A stretch of 64,000 bases of DNA, from assembly GCA_946902985.2 (NCBI GenBank), contig OX336397.1, positions 154,435,890-154,499,889 on the forward strand. The letters are read 5' to 3'. A program made the position numbers and the translations under genes. Below the pieces are notes generated by a model, which saw only the letters and a program-made list of their open reading frames with translations, made no database searches and was not told the DNA's origin. The DNA comes from Meconema thalassinum. Its lineage: Eukaryota; Arthropoda; Insecta; Orthoptera; Tettigoniidae. Numbering within the stretch: the stretch's first letter is position 1; each line of letters opens with the position of its first letter. Positions 10,646 to 22,234 of the stretch are shown in pieces.

Positions 10646-11119
10646 TGGTGGAAAATAAAGACCTATTTTGTTTTAAATCACTGGCTTTAAGTACGGTAAC
10701 ACATGGCATGCCTTTATATTGCGATACTGGTCCTAGAGGTATGCAAAAATGTATTAGATACTCAGCTAATAATAGTGTACATGACCCCTTATTATTTTCC
10801 CCTAATTGCAGTACATGGGAATGATGACCATGATTTCCAAGCCCCTAAGTAAGACAAAAACAAATTATTTCCATTTCCAAACAGTTGGGGTGTGGTGAGG
10901 TGAGTTTTCTAAACGTCAAACTCATGTGGTTTTCCACTTGTACTGACGACACTCAAAAGACGTTTCATATTCATTAAGTCCGTTATTATCAGGAAACATT
11001 TTCTGTCAACTCCTGGGTTAGTCAGTCTTATTTGCTAAGGATCCTCTATATACCCTAGAAAAGGCTATGCATGTTAGTTCTGAACACTTAGTGTTGTGAT
11101 ATCCGAGGTGAGCTGATTT

Positions 11120-11250
11120 GCTTACACATTTGTTCCCATATTGGGTCCCACATTTGCTCCCATATTGCTCCCATTTTTGCTCCCACTTTTGCTCCCATAT
11201 TGGCTCCCACATTTGCTCCCACTTTTTTGCTCCCACTTTTTGCTCCCATA
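11120..11250 (-). repeat. GCTCCCA-type short tandem array 1
   Basis: About ten imperfect repeats of a 12-13 base unit of the form TTTGCTCCCATATT or TTTTGCTCCCACT. Open frames here (repeated Gly-Ala-Lys or Trp-Glu-Gln) are by-products of the repeat, not genes. A related, more decayed array lies at about 12035-12185. Confidence 0.8.
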
Positions 11251-11424
11251 TTAATGCCTACTCTTATAATTATAAGCAGCAGCAAAATGTCAATGGAATA
11301 ATATTTCTGATAATGTTCATAACAAAAGTCCTGAGGTCTTGGGTTTGAATTCCCAACTATGGTTGTCAGCCGATGAGTTACACTACAGGAAACTTTTATT
11401 TTTGTGTTGTGTTGCGTGATAATT

Positions 11425-11510
11425 TGCCCATCTCGCGGTGTAGTGGTTAGTATACTTTAGTGTTATCCCTGAGGTCTTGGGTTCCAACTCAACTATACCC
11501 AGAATTTAAT
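11425..11510 (+). repeat. tRNA-like SINE relic
   Basis: CTCGCGGTGTAGTGGTTAGT resembles a pol III A-box region, and GGTCTTGGGTTCCAACTC a B box, at tRNA-like spacing. The stem pairing is poor, so this is a SINE head relic rather than a tRNA gene. Confidence 0.5.
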
Positions 11511-11526
11511 TTTGATCTGAGAATTG

Positions 11527-11872
11527 AAAGGTTAGGTTAAGTTAGCTTAGGTAAAGTGTGGTTAGGTGAAGTTAAGTTAGGTGAAGTTATGATAGGTTAG
11601 GTTAGGTAAAGTTGGGTCAAGTTAGGTTAGGCGAAGTTAGGTTAGTTTAGGTGAAGTTGGGTTAGGTGAGGTTAGGTTAGGTGAAGTTGGGTTATGTTAG
11701 GTTAGGTTAGGTGAGGTTAGGTTAGTTGAGGTTAGGATAGGTTAGGGTAGGTTAGGTTAAGATAGGTGAAGTTAGGTTAGGTTAGGTGAGGTTAGGGTAA
11801 GTTACGTTAGGTTAGGTTAGGATAGGAGAAGTTAGGTTAGGTGAGGTTAGGGTAGGTTAGGTTAGGTTATGA
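11527..11872 (+). repeat. Degenerate TTAGG-like tract
   Basis: About 345 bases made almost entirely of GTTAGG, GTTAGGTGA and GTTAGGTGAAG variants. TTAGG is the ancestral arthropod telomere repeat. This tract is imperfect and internal, so it is an interstitial or unrelated simple repeat, not a chromosome end. Confidence 0.85.
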
Positions 11873-12034
11873 CTAAGTTTGTTATGCTTAGTTGTTTTAG
11901 AAAAACACCACTCTTGCTCTCATATTTGCTTCCATATTTTATTTGCAATTTCAACTATCTTGACTTGTGTATTTACTTTTGCCTGCATATTTGTTGACAT
12001 ATTTGTTAGCATATTTTTTCCCTCTTTTTATATT

Positions 12035-12185
12035 TGCTTGGCTCCCACATTTCATCCCATTTATGCTCCCACTTTTTAATTTCCACTTTTTGCTCATAGT
12101 TTTTGCTCCCACATTTGCTCCCACTTTTGCTGACACTTTTTACCCCAACTTTTGCTCCCTATTTTTGCATCTATATATGCTCCCA
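12035..12185 (-). repeat. GCTCCCA-type short tandem array 2
   Basis: A decayed version of the array at 11120-11250, with units such as TTTGCTCCCACTTTT. Together the two arrays bracket the TTAGG-like tract just upstream of the FLYWCH gene. Confidence 0.65.
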
Positions 12186-12251
12186 CATTAATCTATTGTT
12201 GTTATTACCAAGTTTTCTTTACTAGAAATTAGTTTATGCTTGACAGTTGAT

Positions 12252-13114
12252 ATGGAAGTATCAATGACTAGGTATGGTAAGCCTTATGCATACTATAAAG
12301 GATATTCATATATTGTGAAACGAAGCAATAAAAATGGAACTGTTATTTGGCGCTGTTCAAGGCAACGATCGAAGCAGTGTCGAGGAATGCTTAAGACAAA
12401 AGAATTGGACATACTTGCTTCAAACAGTCATGATTGTAAACTTAATAATCAAGCTAGTGCAAATATAAGGAAAACTCAAACAGAAGCAAAAAACCAAGTC
12501 CAAGAAAAAAATAATGCTGCTAAAGATAATATTAACCTCAGGTTTAATACACTACAACGCACTCATGCTGATAGCGAGTTGTTTAATGAGAAACCTTTAA
12601 GACCTCCTGTAAAACCCATGATCAGACACACACCCACATCTCAAAAGCCCTCAACTCTATCAGAGACAACATACCCCATCAAGGAGTTGGTTGGGGAAGG
12701 AGAAAAGGATGGTGATGGTGATAATAATAACATAACAATGTTAAAGCACTCTAGCACATCTAAAAAGAAGCTTTCAACACAACACTATCAAAGGCAACTC
12801 AAACCATTGAACAGACTGTGGACACAGTTGGAAATTATGATGGTAAAGATGACGACGATGATGATGATGATCATTATGAAGATGATTATAATGATGAGGA
12901 TGATAATGATGATGATGATGATGATGGTGAAAATGATGAACTGCTTCCCGAGTATTTGAAACCATTTATAAAAAATAGCAAATGGAACGATCCTAATATA
13001 TTAGTCGAACGTCTACAGCTCTTGCATGCCTGTAAACAGGCTGGTCATATTGGTTATGAGGAAGAGCTGTTAAAAATAGAAGATGAACTTCGTAAAGCTG
13101 GTATTATTGTGTAA
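12252..13114 (+). CDS. FLYWCH-type zinc-finger protein with acidic tract, one apparent frameshift
   Basis: From the ATG at 12252 the protein opens with a FLYWCH-like finger (about residues 6-60): RYGKPYAYYKGYSY, then WRC, a second Cys in KQCRG, and SHDC in place of the usual H-x-H. FLYWCH fingers bind DNA and occur in Mutator-like transposases and some regulators. After a polar linker the frame runs into an ATG-rich repeat. In the other frame, open from 12764, the sequence reads as a sensible continuation: an Asp-rich tract, then a 60-residue helical end (LLPEYLKPFI... to ...KIEDELRKAGIIV). One more A in the A5 run at 12762-12766 would join the two, giving about 287 residues. The break could be a mutation, a short intron or a sequence error. 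No DDE transposase is present nearby. Role unknown. Confidence 0.65.
12827..12940 (+). repeat. GAT/GAC trinucleotide tract encoding the acidic segment
   Basis: Imperfect GAT, GAC and GAA triplets. In the downstream frame they encode a run of Asp and Glu; in the shifted frame they read as Met-rich sequence, which is what the upstream frame does after the shift. Confidence 0.85.
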
Positions 13115-13689
13115 TTGGTCAACATAGCCACACCCCCATCCCCTAAAATAATGTTTAGCAAGTGTTATATTCAAAAACTATAATAAGCAAACATGAACAA
13201 AAAAGAGCTGTATACTTGAACAAAAAAGAGCTGTATTCTGTGTGTGTGTGTATACCTATTGTAAAAATATATTTATTTGAAGTAAATTAATTAACACAGT
13301 TTGTATATATTTCTTGTTTTTTTTTTGTTTTTTTTTTTGCATGTTGACTGTATATTTGCTTAACCACTTTTTGGTTTTTCAATGCACATTTTTGATTTGT
13401 TTTGATTTTTCCGTAGCATTACAGTTATCAGTCTTGTAAACTGGGTGATTAATATAGGTATAAAGGCATCTTTAAAAAATCACAAGCCTTACAGTTGTCA
13501 CGTATCACATATAACATGTTACATGTTATCCTACATTCCACATTGGGCTCTGCCTTCTTAACAGTGAACTCTGTTGGTCATTAAAATAACTACTTGTAAA
13601 ATAATTCCAGTGGCATATCCTGTTAGCAAATATCATATATTAAATATTTTCACGTCATAGAACGACAACTTGAAAATCATTTATTGTAG

Positions 13690-14050
13690 GAATACCTTTA
13701 ATGGGACCACCAAACCTTCAAGTATGCAATATACATTGCAGATAGTCCTGTCTTTTGGTCGGTAGTGCCTCAAGTGCTTACATTAAATAACAATACTGTA
13801 AACATAGTAACATTTAATAAATCATAATTATTTTCATTAAATATCATATACCTAATAAATATTTTCACACCATAGAATGACCATTTCAAGATCATTTATT
13901 GTAGGAATATCTTTAATGGGATCTCCAAACCTTGAAGTAAACCATATTTGATATACATTCCACATAGCTACATAACCGACAGTACGTCGTGGTATCAATC
14001 TCAGCCACCAGGCGCGCTCATTGTTTGTATTGCATTTCAGTTCCATTTGC
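13690..14050. repeat. R2-related relics in the spacer
   Basis: Phrases TTTAATAAATC, GATCATTTATTGTAGGAAT and CCACATAGC match the 22780-23050 copy of R2. Two partial units lie end to end. The short frame on the opposite strand has no known domain. Confidence 0.55.
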
Positions 14051-14639
14051 ATTTTATTTCTTGAAAATCACCCCCAAGCCGAAAAATACATAGCAAGCTA
14101 GTGAAAACATATCAATCAATTTAGAAGAGCTCTCAGGTATTGTATGATGATTTTTTAGTATTGTATAACTGTTTGTTGACTAGCATTTACTGTTACACAA
14201 CATTATTTTTGGTAAACTCTACATAAGTATCCAAATTGTCTCTGGTATAATGTCTTGTTTAACAAACATGGTCACACGGTTTGTCTATAGGTTTAAGCCT
14301 CTGTTGTATATGATTTAAAAAAATGATAAACAGCTAAATTCAATGGTCAACATCCAACATAGTGGGCAAAATGTTTCCCTGTTAGGTAACTCATGTTTGG
14401 TTAGTCAATTCTTATCGCAAAGCCAGTCAATACCTAAAAAAATAGTATTAACACCATATCATTAAACAATTCAAACCATCTTAAGGTATTTATTAAATTT
14501 AATTGCATTTTAGGAACCTTGCAAGCATCTTGCAACATTCAAGAGGAAAGTATAGACAGGAATTGTGAAAATAAACCGCTAAATCATTCAAAGTAGTTAT
14601 AGTGTTATGAACCTCAACGTAAGAAGTTATGAAAGTCTA

Positions 14640-15050
14640 TGTGAGGACGTGGTTTTTACAGCTGGATGCCTTTTCTGGCACCCACCTCAGAGATGAGTTT
14701 ATGGGAGATGAAACTCAGCTATCATGTCGAATGTGGAGCTCCTAGTCAAGGAGAAAGCCATGTTCAGGTATTTGTCTGCAGGGAGTGTGGGAAACGAAAC
14801 AACTAAAAAGCATACAAGTAAAGGGAATATTATGGAATTTTCGAGTATATGTTGTGTATTTTAAAGAAATTGGTTCAATTTCATAGTTTGTAGACCTCTT
14901 GGCTAAATTTGGTAGAATTTAGTTAATTTTCATCAATATTCGGGTAATTTTATAGAAATTTGAGCTAGTTTAAACCATTCTTAAATAATTCAATGGCATT
15001 TCAATAAATCTGATAGTCATTTGTTGGATTTTGCTGAAATTTGGTGGAAT
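14640..15050 (+). repeat. Third copy of an arm repeat inside the spacer
   Basis: The stretch with GAAACTCAGCTATCAT, GTATTTGTCTGCAGGGAG and TTGGCTAAATTTGGTAGAA also occurs in each arm (right arm about 16670-16975; left arm mirror about 9470-9775). This spacer copy is more diverged, so the repeat was present before the arms were made identical. Confidence 0.75.
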
Positions 15051-15498
15051 TTGCTAAATTTGCGGTAAATTTAGTGGATTTTACAAAATTCTGGTCAATT
15101 TCAAGACAAATCTCAGATATTTAGATATTTTACAAATAACCTCTGTCACTGTGATGGCTGTATTAATGTGTGCCTTTGACTATGAAGGGTAGGAATGGTA
15201 AGGAGGTGGTTCTGGACATACGTGCGTAGTCATTTATATTTACTTTCAGGATGGGTGTTGTGGGAAAATCGAACTCCTCTTGTTAGTTTTTCAAGTAAGT
15301 ATACCTCATTCCTCCCTTAGAAGCCGCTAATGAGTTCTAAGCATTGGCAGTTTGCGACCATCGCACTATTGTTAACATAGAATGCTCATTAATTGTTATT
15401 TCAAGTACATGTTGTCATGTAGATAAGGAATTGATCCAAACATAACATGTTTTGATTTTATTTGGACTTGTCTGTGGGCAAACATGGCATTAACCTGG

Positions 15499-18400
15499 AG
15501 TACAAGTGGATAACCACATGAGTTTGACGTTTAGAAATCTCACCTCACCCCACCCCAACTGTTTGGAAATGGAAATAATTTGTTTTTGTCTTACTTAGGG
15601 GCTTGGAAATCATGGTCATCATTCCCATGTACTGTAATTAGGGAAAATAATAAGGGGTCATGTACACTATTATTAGCTGAGTATCTAATACATTTTTGCA
15701 TACCTCTAGGACCAGTATCGCAATATAAAGGCATGCCATGTGTTACCGTACTTAAAGCCAGTGATTTAAAACAAAAGAGGTCTTTATTTTCCACCACCCC
15801 CAAACATGGGCTTATATCTAGTGGAATGTAGGTTGACGACCATGGAGCCCCAGCTGAGTCCGTCATTGCTTCCACTGACTTATGCTAGGCTCCTGTCTGT
15901 CTTCTTTCCTGTCGGCCACACTTGGTCAACTCTTGTTCTCTACCGATTCCGACATTATTAGGCTATCCAAGGCTTAGGGAGTCTCTTTATTTTCCGACTT
16001 AATTGACCCTTGTTTATTCTTTTTCTGATACCCTCCTTGTGCAAGGAGGCAGCCTTCTTTTTATTTTTATGTTATTTCCTGCCTTTTGCTGAAGCCACAC
16101 TAAAGGTAGGGTGTATGTAGCCCCACCACTTGTGGTGCACCCTGGATATGGCTACACGCTCTGGGGCTTACGGCTGATCAGTTTGGAAGTTGGCGACCAC
16201 AAGGGATTCCTGAGCTGGGTCCAGTTTTCCTCCTTTTTATCGATTACCTCAGGAGCGGGACCCTCTCCTCTTTTACTTTCATATCTAACTTTTATGGCTC
16301 TCCTTCCTTTCAAGTCCATCAATCCACATTCTTGAGGGTTGCGGGGCGTTCTTTTTTATTCCTTCTGTCCTTTATTTGTCCTGTTATCCTTCTGTCTTAC
16401 ATTTCTTATTTCTAGTTATAAGTGTGTAGTTAGTTTTAGTTATAGTTTACATTTAATTTTATTTTCACCATCAGCCAAACAATTAGGGGTCGATAGGACC
16501 GCTTGGTGGTTAAGTTTATAGAACGCTTGTCTTTCGTTTGAAACAACACCATGTTGAATTCCCGACTGGCTCATGAATTTTAGACTTTGTACACTTATTT
16601 CTCACGGCTTTGAAACTGGCTGTCTGTAACGTGATCATTATTAATTTTAACTTCAGTCTAGGCCTACGGTGTATGAAACTCAGCTATCATTTCGAATGTG
16701 GAGCTCCTAGTCTAGGAGAAAGTCATGTTCAGGTATTTGTCTGCAGGGAGTGTGGGAAACGAAACAACAACTAAAAAAGCATACATGTAAAGGGAATATT
16801 ATGGAATTTTCGAGTATATGTTGTGAATTTAAAACAAAATTGGTTAAATTTCATGGTTTGTAGACCTCTTGGCTAAATTTGGTAGAATTTAGTGAATTTT
16901 AATCAATATTCGGGTAATTTTATATACATTTGAGGTAGATTAAACCATTCTTCAATAATTCAATGGCATTTGAAACAACACCTTGTTGAATTCCCGACTG
17001 GGTCAATAATTTTATACTTTGTTCACTTATTTCTCATGGCTTTGAAACTGGCTGTCTGTAACGTGATCATTATTAATTTTAACTTCAGTGTACGGTGTAG
17101 GATTGGAAAGGAGGCAGCCATGGCTTCTGAATTACAACTATGTTAGCGTTTGTCTAAAGTATAAATAAAAAAAAGAGTTCAAACATCATATAGGACATAA
17201 ACTATTTTGAAATTCAGATTTGTGTTTCACAGTAAACACAATCATTCTCCGTTTAAAACAACCCATAAATTTCTTTTTCTAGCATGATAGCTCATAGGCG
17301 GGACATTGCTATAGCTTACATGTAGTATGGTCAACAGCTAAGGATTCAATTTCAATTACCTATACCTCTCATGGTATTGCTCTTAGTCAATTCGTTAAAC
17401 AACAGAAAACCTTTCTATATGTGTAGTGTTTAACATACTTGGTTGTCTACCCTAAGGCCTTGGCTTCCAACCCCGACTATACCAAGAAATTCATTTTCAT
17501 TTTAAGGTTGCAATAAGGATCACTGAGCCTTGTCAACCCTTACCTAACAACTATCTAGACATGTACGCTAACACGGTGCGAAGCACGTCCACTATCAAGC
17601 AGACGAGTAATGTGATACTTGGTGGCAAGAGCGTCATGGTCTTATCACCAAGACTCTTTACACAAACAAAGCCAGTGTCTCTGTGCAGATTCAACCCAGC
17701 GATAGTATGCAAGTGTGTGTTTGTTCAAAAATCATCGTTAATATAACTCAACTGTCACAACAGTGGTCTGGGTTCGATTTTCTAAAGGCTGCAACAGGGT
17801 ACACTCAGTCTTGTCAGGTAAAACGTTTTGGGTCAATTCATAAATCATGGGAAAGGGTTAGCCATTGTCAGTCCAAAACCACACCTTACTTCACCCTCTC
17901 CGATAATTAGTTTTATAAAATCTCATGTCGATAACCGTAACGTTTTGGCAATTTTGGGTGAATTCATGGGGCATGGCAACGGGTTGGCCATCCTGATTTG
18001 TACGACACCTGATACAACTCTGTAGCCTTATTCATTAGCTATAACCACATTAATCCATAATTACCTAATAATAATAATAATAATAAATAATAATAATAAT
18101 TATTATTATTATTAGCAAGCTGTCATCCTTCATACACACATTCATTAAAGCATGGTTTCACAAAACTCTTATGCTTTTAAGTGTTTAATACCTTTTTCTC
18201 CTGTAACATTACTATTCCCTGTTTTAAGAGTGAAATAACCTATCGAGGTAAAAGCAAGATATCGATTTTTTCAATTTGGGGATAGTGTTCACCCCCCTAC
18301 TATTTTTCATGAAAAACAAAAGATCTTAGGTTCAATTATCATTTTTACCCATTTAACACCCTTTTCCCCACTGTAAAATCACTATTTACTCTTTTAGGGG

Positions 18401-20560
18401 TAAAAAGCCTATGTCACAACCAATTTTTTAAGTTATTACACCTAATTTTACGGTTCTTAGTTTCCAAGGTATCGATTTTCCAATTTTGGGGTAGTTATTA
18501 CCCCCCTGCTATTTTTCATCAAAAACAAAAGATCTTGGTTTCATTTATAATTTTAGGTGTTTAACACGTTTTTTCCCATAACATGACTATTTACTGTTTT
18601 AGAGGTGAAATGACCAATCCAGGTAAAAGCCTTTGCCATCACCTATTTTTAAAGCTATCACGCCTAATTTTAGGGTTCATAGTTTCCAAGATATTGAGTT
18701 TTCAATTTTGGAGATAGTTTCACCCCCCAAAGGGGGACGTCGCCCCAAGTGCTAGGACCCCTCATACAAGTCCCTAGCATGATTGGTTCGCGAGAACAAA
18801 AGTGTAGTTAGGCCCTTTTGAAAAAAAAAACATGAATCATACATTCAAGAACGAGGCGTCACCTCAAGTGCTAGGGTACTGCCTATGGCAATATCCCATC
18901 AGGGGTTCAGAAAATATTAACAAAAGTGAAGTTAGGCCCTTTTGACAAAAGCCACCGGTGTGCATACATACAAAAATTACTATTTCACCCCCGGTTAAGG
19001 GTAGTTTTTATTTTGGGGGTTGACATACCTCGTTCATACAATAGGAGAATTCACTCTGAGTCCTACGACACCCCATATGTTTAAATCGCATTATTGGTTA
19101 GCGAGATACTAAAAAGCGAATGACCTATTAGTTTTTTTAATAAATATTTCAAAAAACTCATCTATAAATAATCCTTTAAAAAATCCGCTTTCTTACAAAA
19201 GCCCCTCAAGTGCGCATGCATACAAAAAAAACACTACTTAACCCTCGGGTAAGGGTAGTTTTTATTTTGGGGTGGATATACCCCGTCCATAGCGAGGGGT
19301 GGTTCACCACAAGTCCTACGACACCCTATATGCTCAAATCCGACCACGCGTTCGCGAATCATCGCCAACGTTCGCCAGAAAGTAGGCTATCATTTTGTTT
19401 TGTCCTAGACTCTTGAAACTTGCTGTCAGCCTAAAGGGCATAGGGACCTTTCATTGACGTCATGAAAACCTTTTTCTCATCTTCACCGCTTTCAAAATAG
19501 CGCCAATATCAAAAAACAACAATTTAAAATATATATACCGGCACACATTCATAGCAAAGAGGACGTCACGCCATTCCTAAATAACACATCGTTCTAGCAT
19601 ACAAGCTCATTAAATTCGCCAAAATGTCAAAAACGCACTTTTACCTCAAATTACGTTTCCAAATTCCACCCATTTTAAAAAATAACCTCACCATCAAATA
19701 GAGCGGGAAAAATAACATTTAAACGAGCCCTCACTCAACGCTAGTCCTCGCCCACCACCAAACCTTTTCCCAACATTGCCATACGTATTCAAGCACACAC
19801 GCGACTTGCAAGAGAACATACACTACCCCACTACTCGCGAATGACCTTTTAGTTTTGGTATTTTATTTAAATTAAGAGGCTATAGGAAAAGAGGGGGCAT
19901 TACTACGAGTGCGAGATATCAGGTTCGGGGCCGATACGACGAGGGTTCAATGAGTTAGTGGACAGAACCCCAAGTTAACACTACTTGTTAAAGGTCAACC
20001 AGGTCTCACGCGAACACTGCAGACATATCACGTGATCGCTCGCACAGCTGCACATGCTCACACTCGCATGGGTGTCAGATGACGGTTAGCATCCTAATAA
20101 ACAACCCCCCATGACGTCAACACCCATTAACGACAGCACTTTACTTATTTAGCAGGCGCGAGCAAAAAACAATAACAGCTGCACACCACATGTGTGAATA
20201 GCGAGCCGCCTCTCCGCTCGGCCCGTCCGGCGCGAGCAAAAAACCCATAACAGCTGCGCGCCACATGTGCGGATCGTTCACACTGGCGCACATGCTCACA
20301 CTCGCACGGGTGTCAGATGACGGTTACCATCCTAATAAACAACCCCCCATGACGTCAACATCCATTAACTTTTTATCACCATCGCACAAACAAGCCAAAA
20401 GGTCAACCCCTTCCCACGCTAACATGTGCAGTGCACATGCTCGCTCCTGGACCACGTGCTCGCTCTAAGGACCCATGACGTCATCCCATGACGTCATCAG
20501 GATTACGCAATTTCTGGTCATGATGATGCAATATTCAAAGTGTTGCGAATCACACTACTT
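15499..20560 (-). repeat. Right arm of giant inverted repeat
   Basis: Reverse complement of 5888-10944, so the two termini pair as AAGTAGTGTGATTCGC at 5888 and its complement ending at 20560. Length differs from the left arm by only a few bases. A SINE begins about four bases outside the arm end, without a clear target duplication of its own. That raises the possibility that the outer end was reshaped by recombination or deletion. Confidence 0.9.
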
Positions 20561-20564
20561 CTGT

Positions 20565-20893
20565 AAAAATCCACAGCCTGCTTCCAGTCTCCGACCGGGT
20601 CAGGAATGGAATGAATGAAGCCCCCATCTAGCGGCGAGGATATGAACTGTGCCGGCTGCCGAGGCCTGACGCACTCCTCTGGGGCAATGATTAAATGAAT
20701 GACAGATGAAATGAAATGATAGTGGAGAGTGTTGCTGGAATGAAATTTTGACAGGGAAAACCGGAGTACCCGGAGAAAAACCTGTCTGCCTCCGTTTTGT
20801 CCAGCACAGATCTCACATGGAGTGACCGGGATTTGAACCACGGACCCAGCGGTGAGAGGCCGGCGTGCTGCCGCCTAAGCCACGGAGGCTTCT
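20565..20893 (-). repeat. SINE family S1, copy A (tRNA-derived)
   Basis: On the minus strand the head reads GCCTCCGTGGCTTAGGCGGC (A-box region) and then GGTTCAAATCCC, a good pol III B box. A body of about 250 bases follows, ending at GGCTGTGGATTTTT. Two further copies lie in the window. Transcription by RNA polymerase III and mobilisation by a LINE are typical for such elements. Confidence 0.85.
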
Positions 20894-20954
20894 ACAATGA
20901 ATTAATATTTGTGCCAAAAATATTATAAAATACCGGTGTATCAACAATTTTCCG

Positions 20955-21215
20955 TCCTTAAAATGGTTTTCCGTGGTTTCCCATTTTCAACTCCAGGCAA
21001 ATGCTGGGACGGTGCCTTCTGACAGGCCACGGCCACTTCCTTCCACATCCTTACCCAGTTTCATTCACCATCATTCATTTCATCTCTCATTAACTCCTCT
21101 CGTGAAGTTGGCGTCAGGAAGGGATTCCGGCCGTAAAAACCATCCACCACAAATACGTCCATCGCATCTCATCCCCGACCCCGTAGGAAAACGGGAATAA
21201 TAAGGGGTAGACATA
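20955..21215 (+). repeat. Dispersed repeat fragment (GTGGTTTCCC family)
   Basis: Shares GGTTTCCC..., CTCCAGGCAAATGCTGGGA and related phrases with 60590-60690. It looks like the body of an old SINE; no tRNA head is seen here. Confidence 0.5.
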
Positions 21216-21263
21216 CAGTAGGGGGTATCAACAATTTCATGTGAGGTTTCTTCTATGTCTGAT

Positions 21264-21769
21264 GAGAGATGTTACACATCATATGCGACTACTCTAAGTC
21301 TCGTAAAGTTGTTTTTCTTAATCTGGGTGAAACTGGGATGAGATGATTCTTAGTAGCGCAACTAAATGGTGGTCTGCCAATCTATTTTTGACTCTATTTT
21401 TGCGAAGTTTCATTGTTGAAAACACCTGTTCACAGATATAGGAAGATGCGAACATGGCAGTTATCGTTTGTGCATGAGATTTCAAGTTTGGGAAGCTTGA
21501 TGTTGGTAGGGCCTTGTAGAACTCGATTTTCGAATCGATGAGGAATAGTTGCTTTAATCCGTTGTTACATAGTAACTCAATCAGTTCTAGCTGCAACTCT
21601 GATTTTACTGTTTCACTGTCAACATTAAATGGTATGCTGGAAACGTCCAAGTCCTGTTCAATAACTTTGAAGTCCTGAAGTCTTCATTCGAATTCGTTGT
21701 GGAAATTTATCGCACAAAAAATTATAACTTACGAGCCTTACGGTAGTCGCATATGATGTGTAACATGTG
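21264..21769 (-). mobile_element. hAT deletion derivative with inverted ends
   Basis: Both ends carry the same inverted sequence, GTTACACATCATATGCGACT at about 21267 and its complement ending near 21768. A CTCGTAA/TTACGAG extension gives arms of about 40 bases. Between them sits only the C-terminal part of a hAT transposase, so this is an internally deleted copy of about 0.5 kb. The same terminal motif occurs again at 59165-59195 and, weakly, at 13495-13525. No convincing 8-bp target duplication was found. Confidence 0.65.
21318..21650 (-). pseudogene. hAT transposase C-terminal (dimerisation) fragment
   Basis: The 110-codon frame ends with a typical hAT family C-terminal dimerisation region: ICEQVFSTMKLRKNRVKNRL followed by DHHLVALLRI. 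The rest of the transposase (BED finger, RNase H-like catalytic core) is missing, so it cannot act alone. It resembles the transposases behind GTF2I-repeat/ZBED-type genes. Confidence 0.8.
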
Positions 21770-22234
21770 GCATGTTATCCTACTATGTGTGTCCCGGGAG
21801 CGCAAATCCCTTGTTAACAGTGAACTCTGTTGGTCATTGAAATAACTACTTGTAAAACTCCAGTGCCATATCCTGACCGTAATAAATCATAATTGTTATT
21901 TGCTAAGACGTTGTATCTTAATAGATTGATAACATATTGTGCATTTTGCAATGGGAAATTAAAAGTGTATATTGTAATATTACAGTGCAGAAGTGGCTTT
22001 AAAAAGCTGAGCCGTCTCGGTTGCAGACAAGATGGCAGCTGATCTCTCGTTCTGAACTATATTTCATGAATTTGAGTATGTTGCATGCAATATAGCCTAC
22101 AGATATAAAATAATAGGAACTTTGTATGAAATGAACTTTGTTTGAAATATACTCCAGTGAAGAAATCGTTTTGTCAAAGTCTTTATTGGCTGAGACGTTG
22201 TATCTTAATCGATTGATAACATTCATCTTGGAAG

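Larger units (their letters stand above)
5888..10944 (+). repeat. Left arm of giant inverted repeat (about 5.06 kb)
   Basis: The arm starts with AAGTAGTGTGATTCGC and ends near TCCACTTGTACT. Its reverse complement recurs at 15499-20560 with only occasional single-base and short-indel differences in the stretches compared (for example near 6023 and 6075), roughly 98-99% identity by eye. Inside are a GC-rich segment with clustered TGACGTCA sites (5950-6995), degenerate tandem units of about 200 bp (7140-8330), an AAT/ATT microsatellite, and copies of two dispersed repeats. No target duplication is visible at the outer ends. No long open frame in the arm is convincing. Confidence 0.9.
10945..15498. 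other. Spacer of the giant palindrome
   Basis: Single-copy core of 4.55 kb between the arms. It holds short tandem repeats, a tRNA-like relic, a TTAGG-like tract, the FLYWCH gene, an R2 relic, and a third diverged copy (14640-15050) of a repeat also present in each arm. The stretch 13115-13480 is an AT/T-rich gene tail, and 14060-14640 shows nothing recognisable. Confidence 0.8.

Noticed and set aside
10567..10824. Matching 85- and 94-codon frames at 10567 and 15591
   Set aside because: They are the same sequence mirrored in the palindrome arms, run through a non-coding dispersed repeat, and show no domain.
11018..11285. Open frames with repeated Trp-Glu-Gln or Gly-Ala-Lys
   Set aside because: They are produced by the 12-13 base tandem array; any frame through it looks open.
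11425..11510. Possible tRNA gene
   Set aside because: tRNA-like boxes without a foldable cloverleaf; SINE relic.
11527..11872. A true telomere
   Set aside because: The repeats are imperfect and flanked on both sides by ordinary sequence.
12774..12965. His-rich minus-strand frame
   Set aside because: A translation of the complementary strand of the GAT microsatellite.
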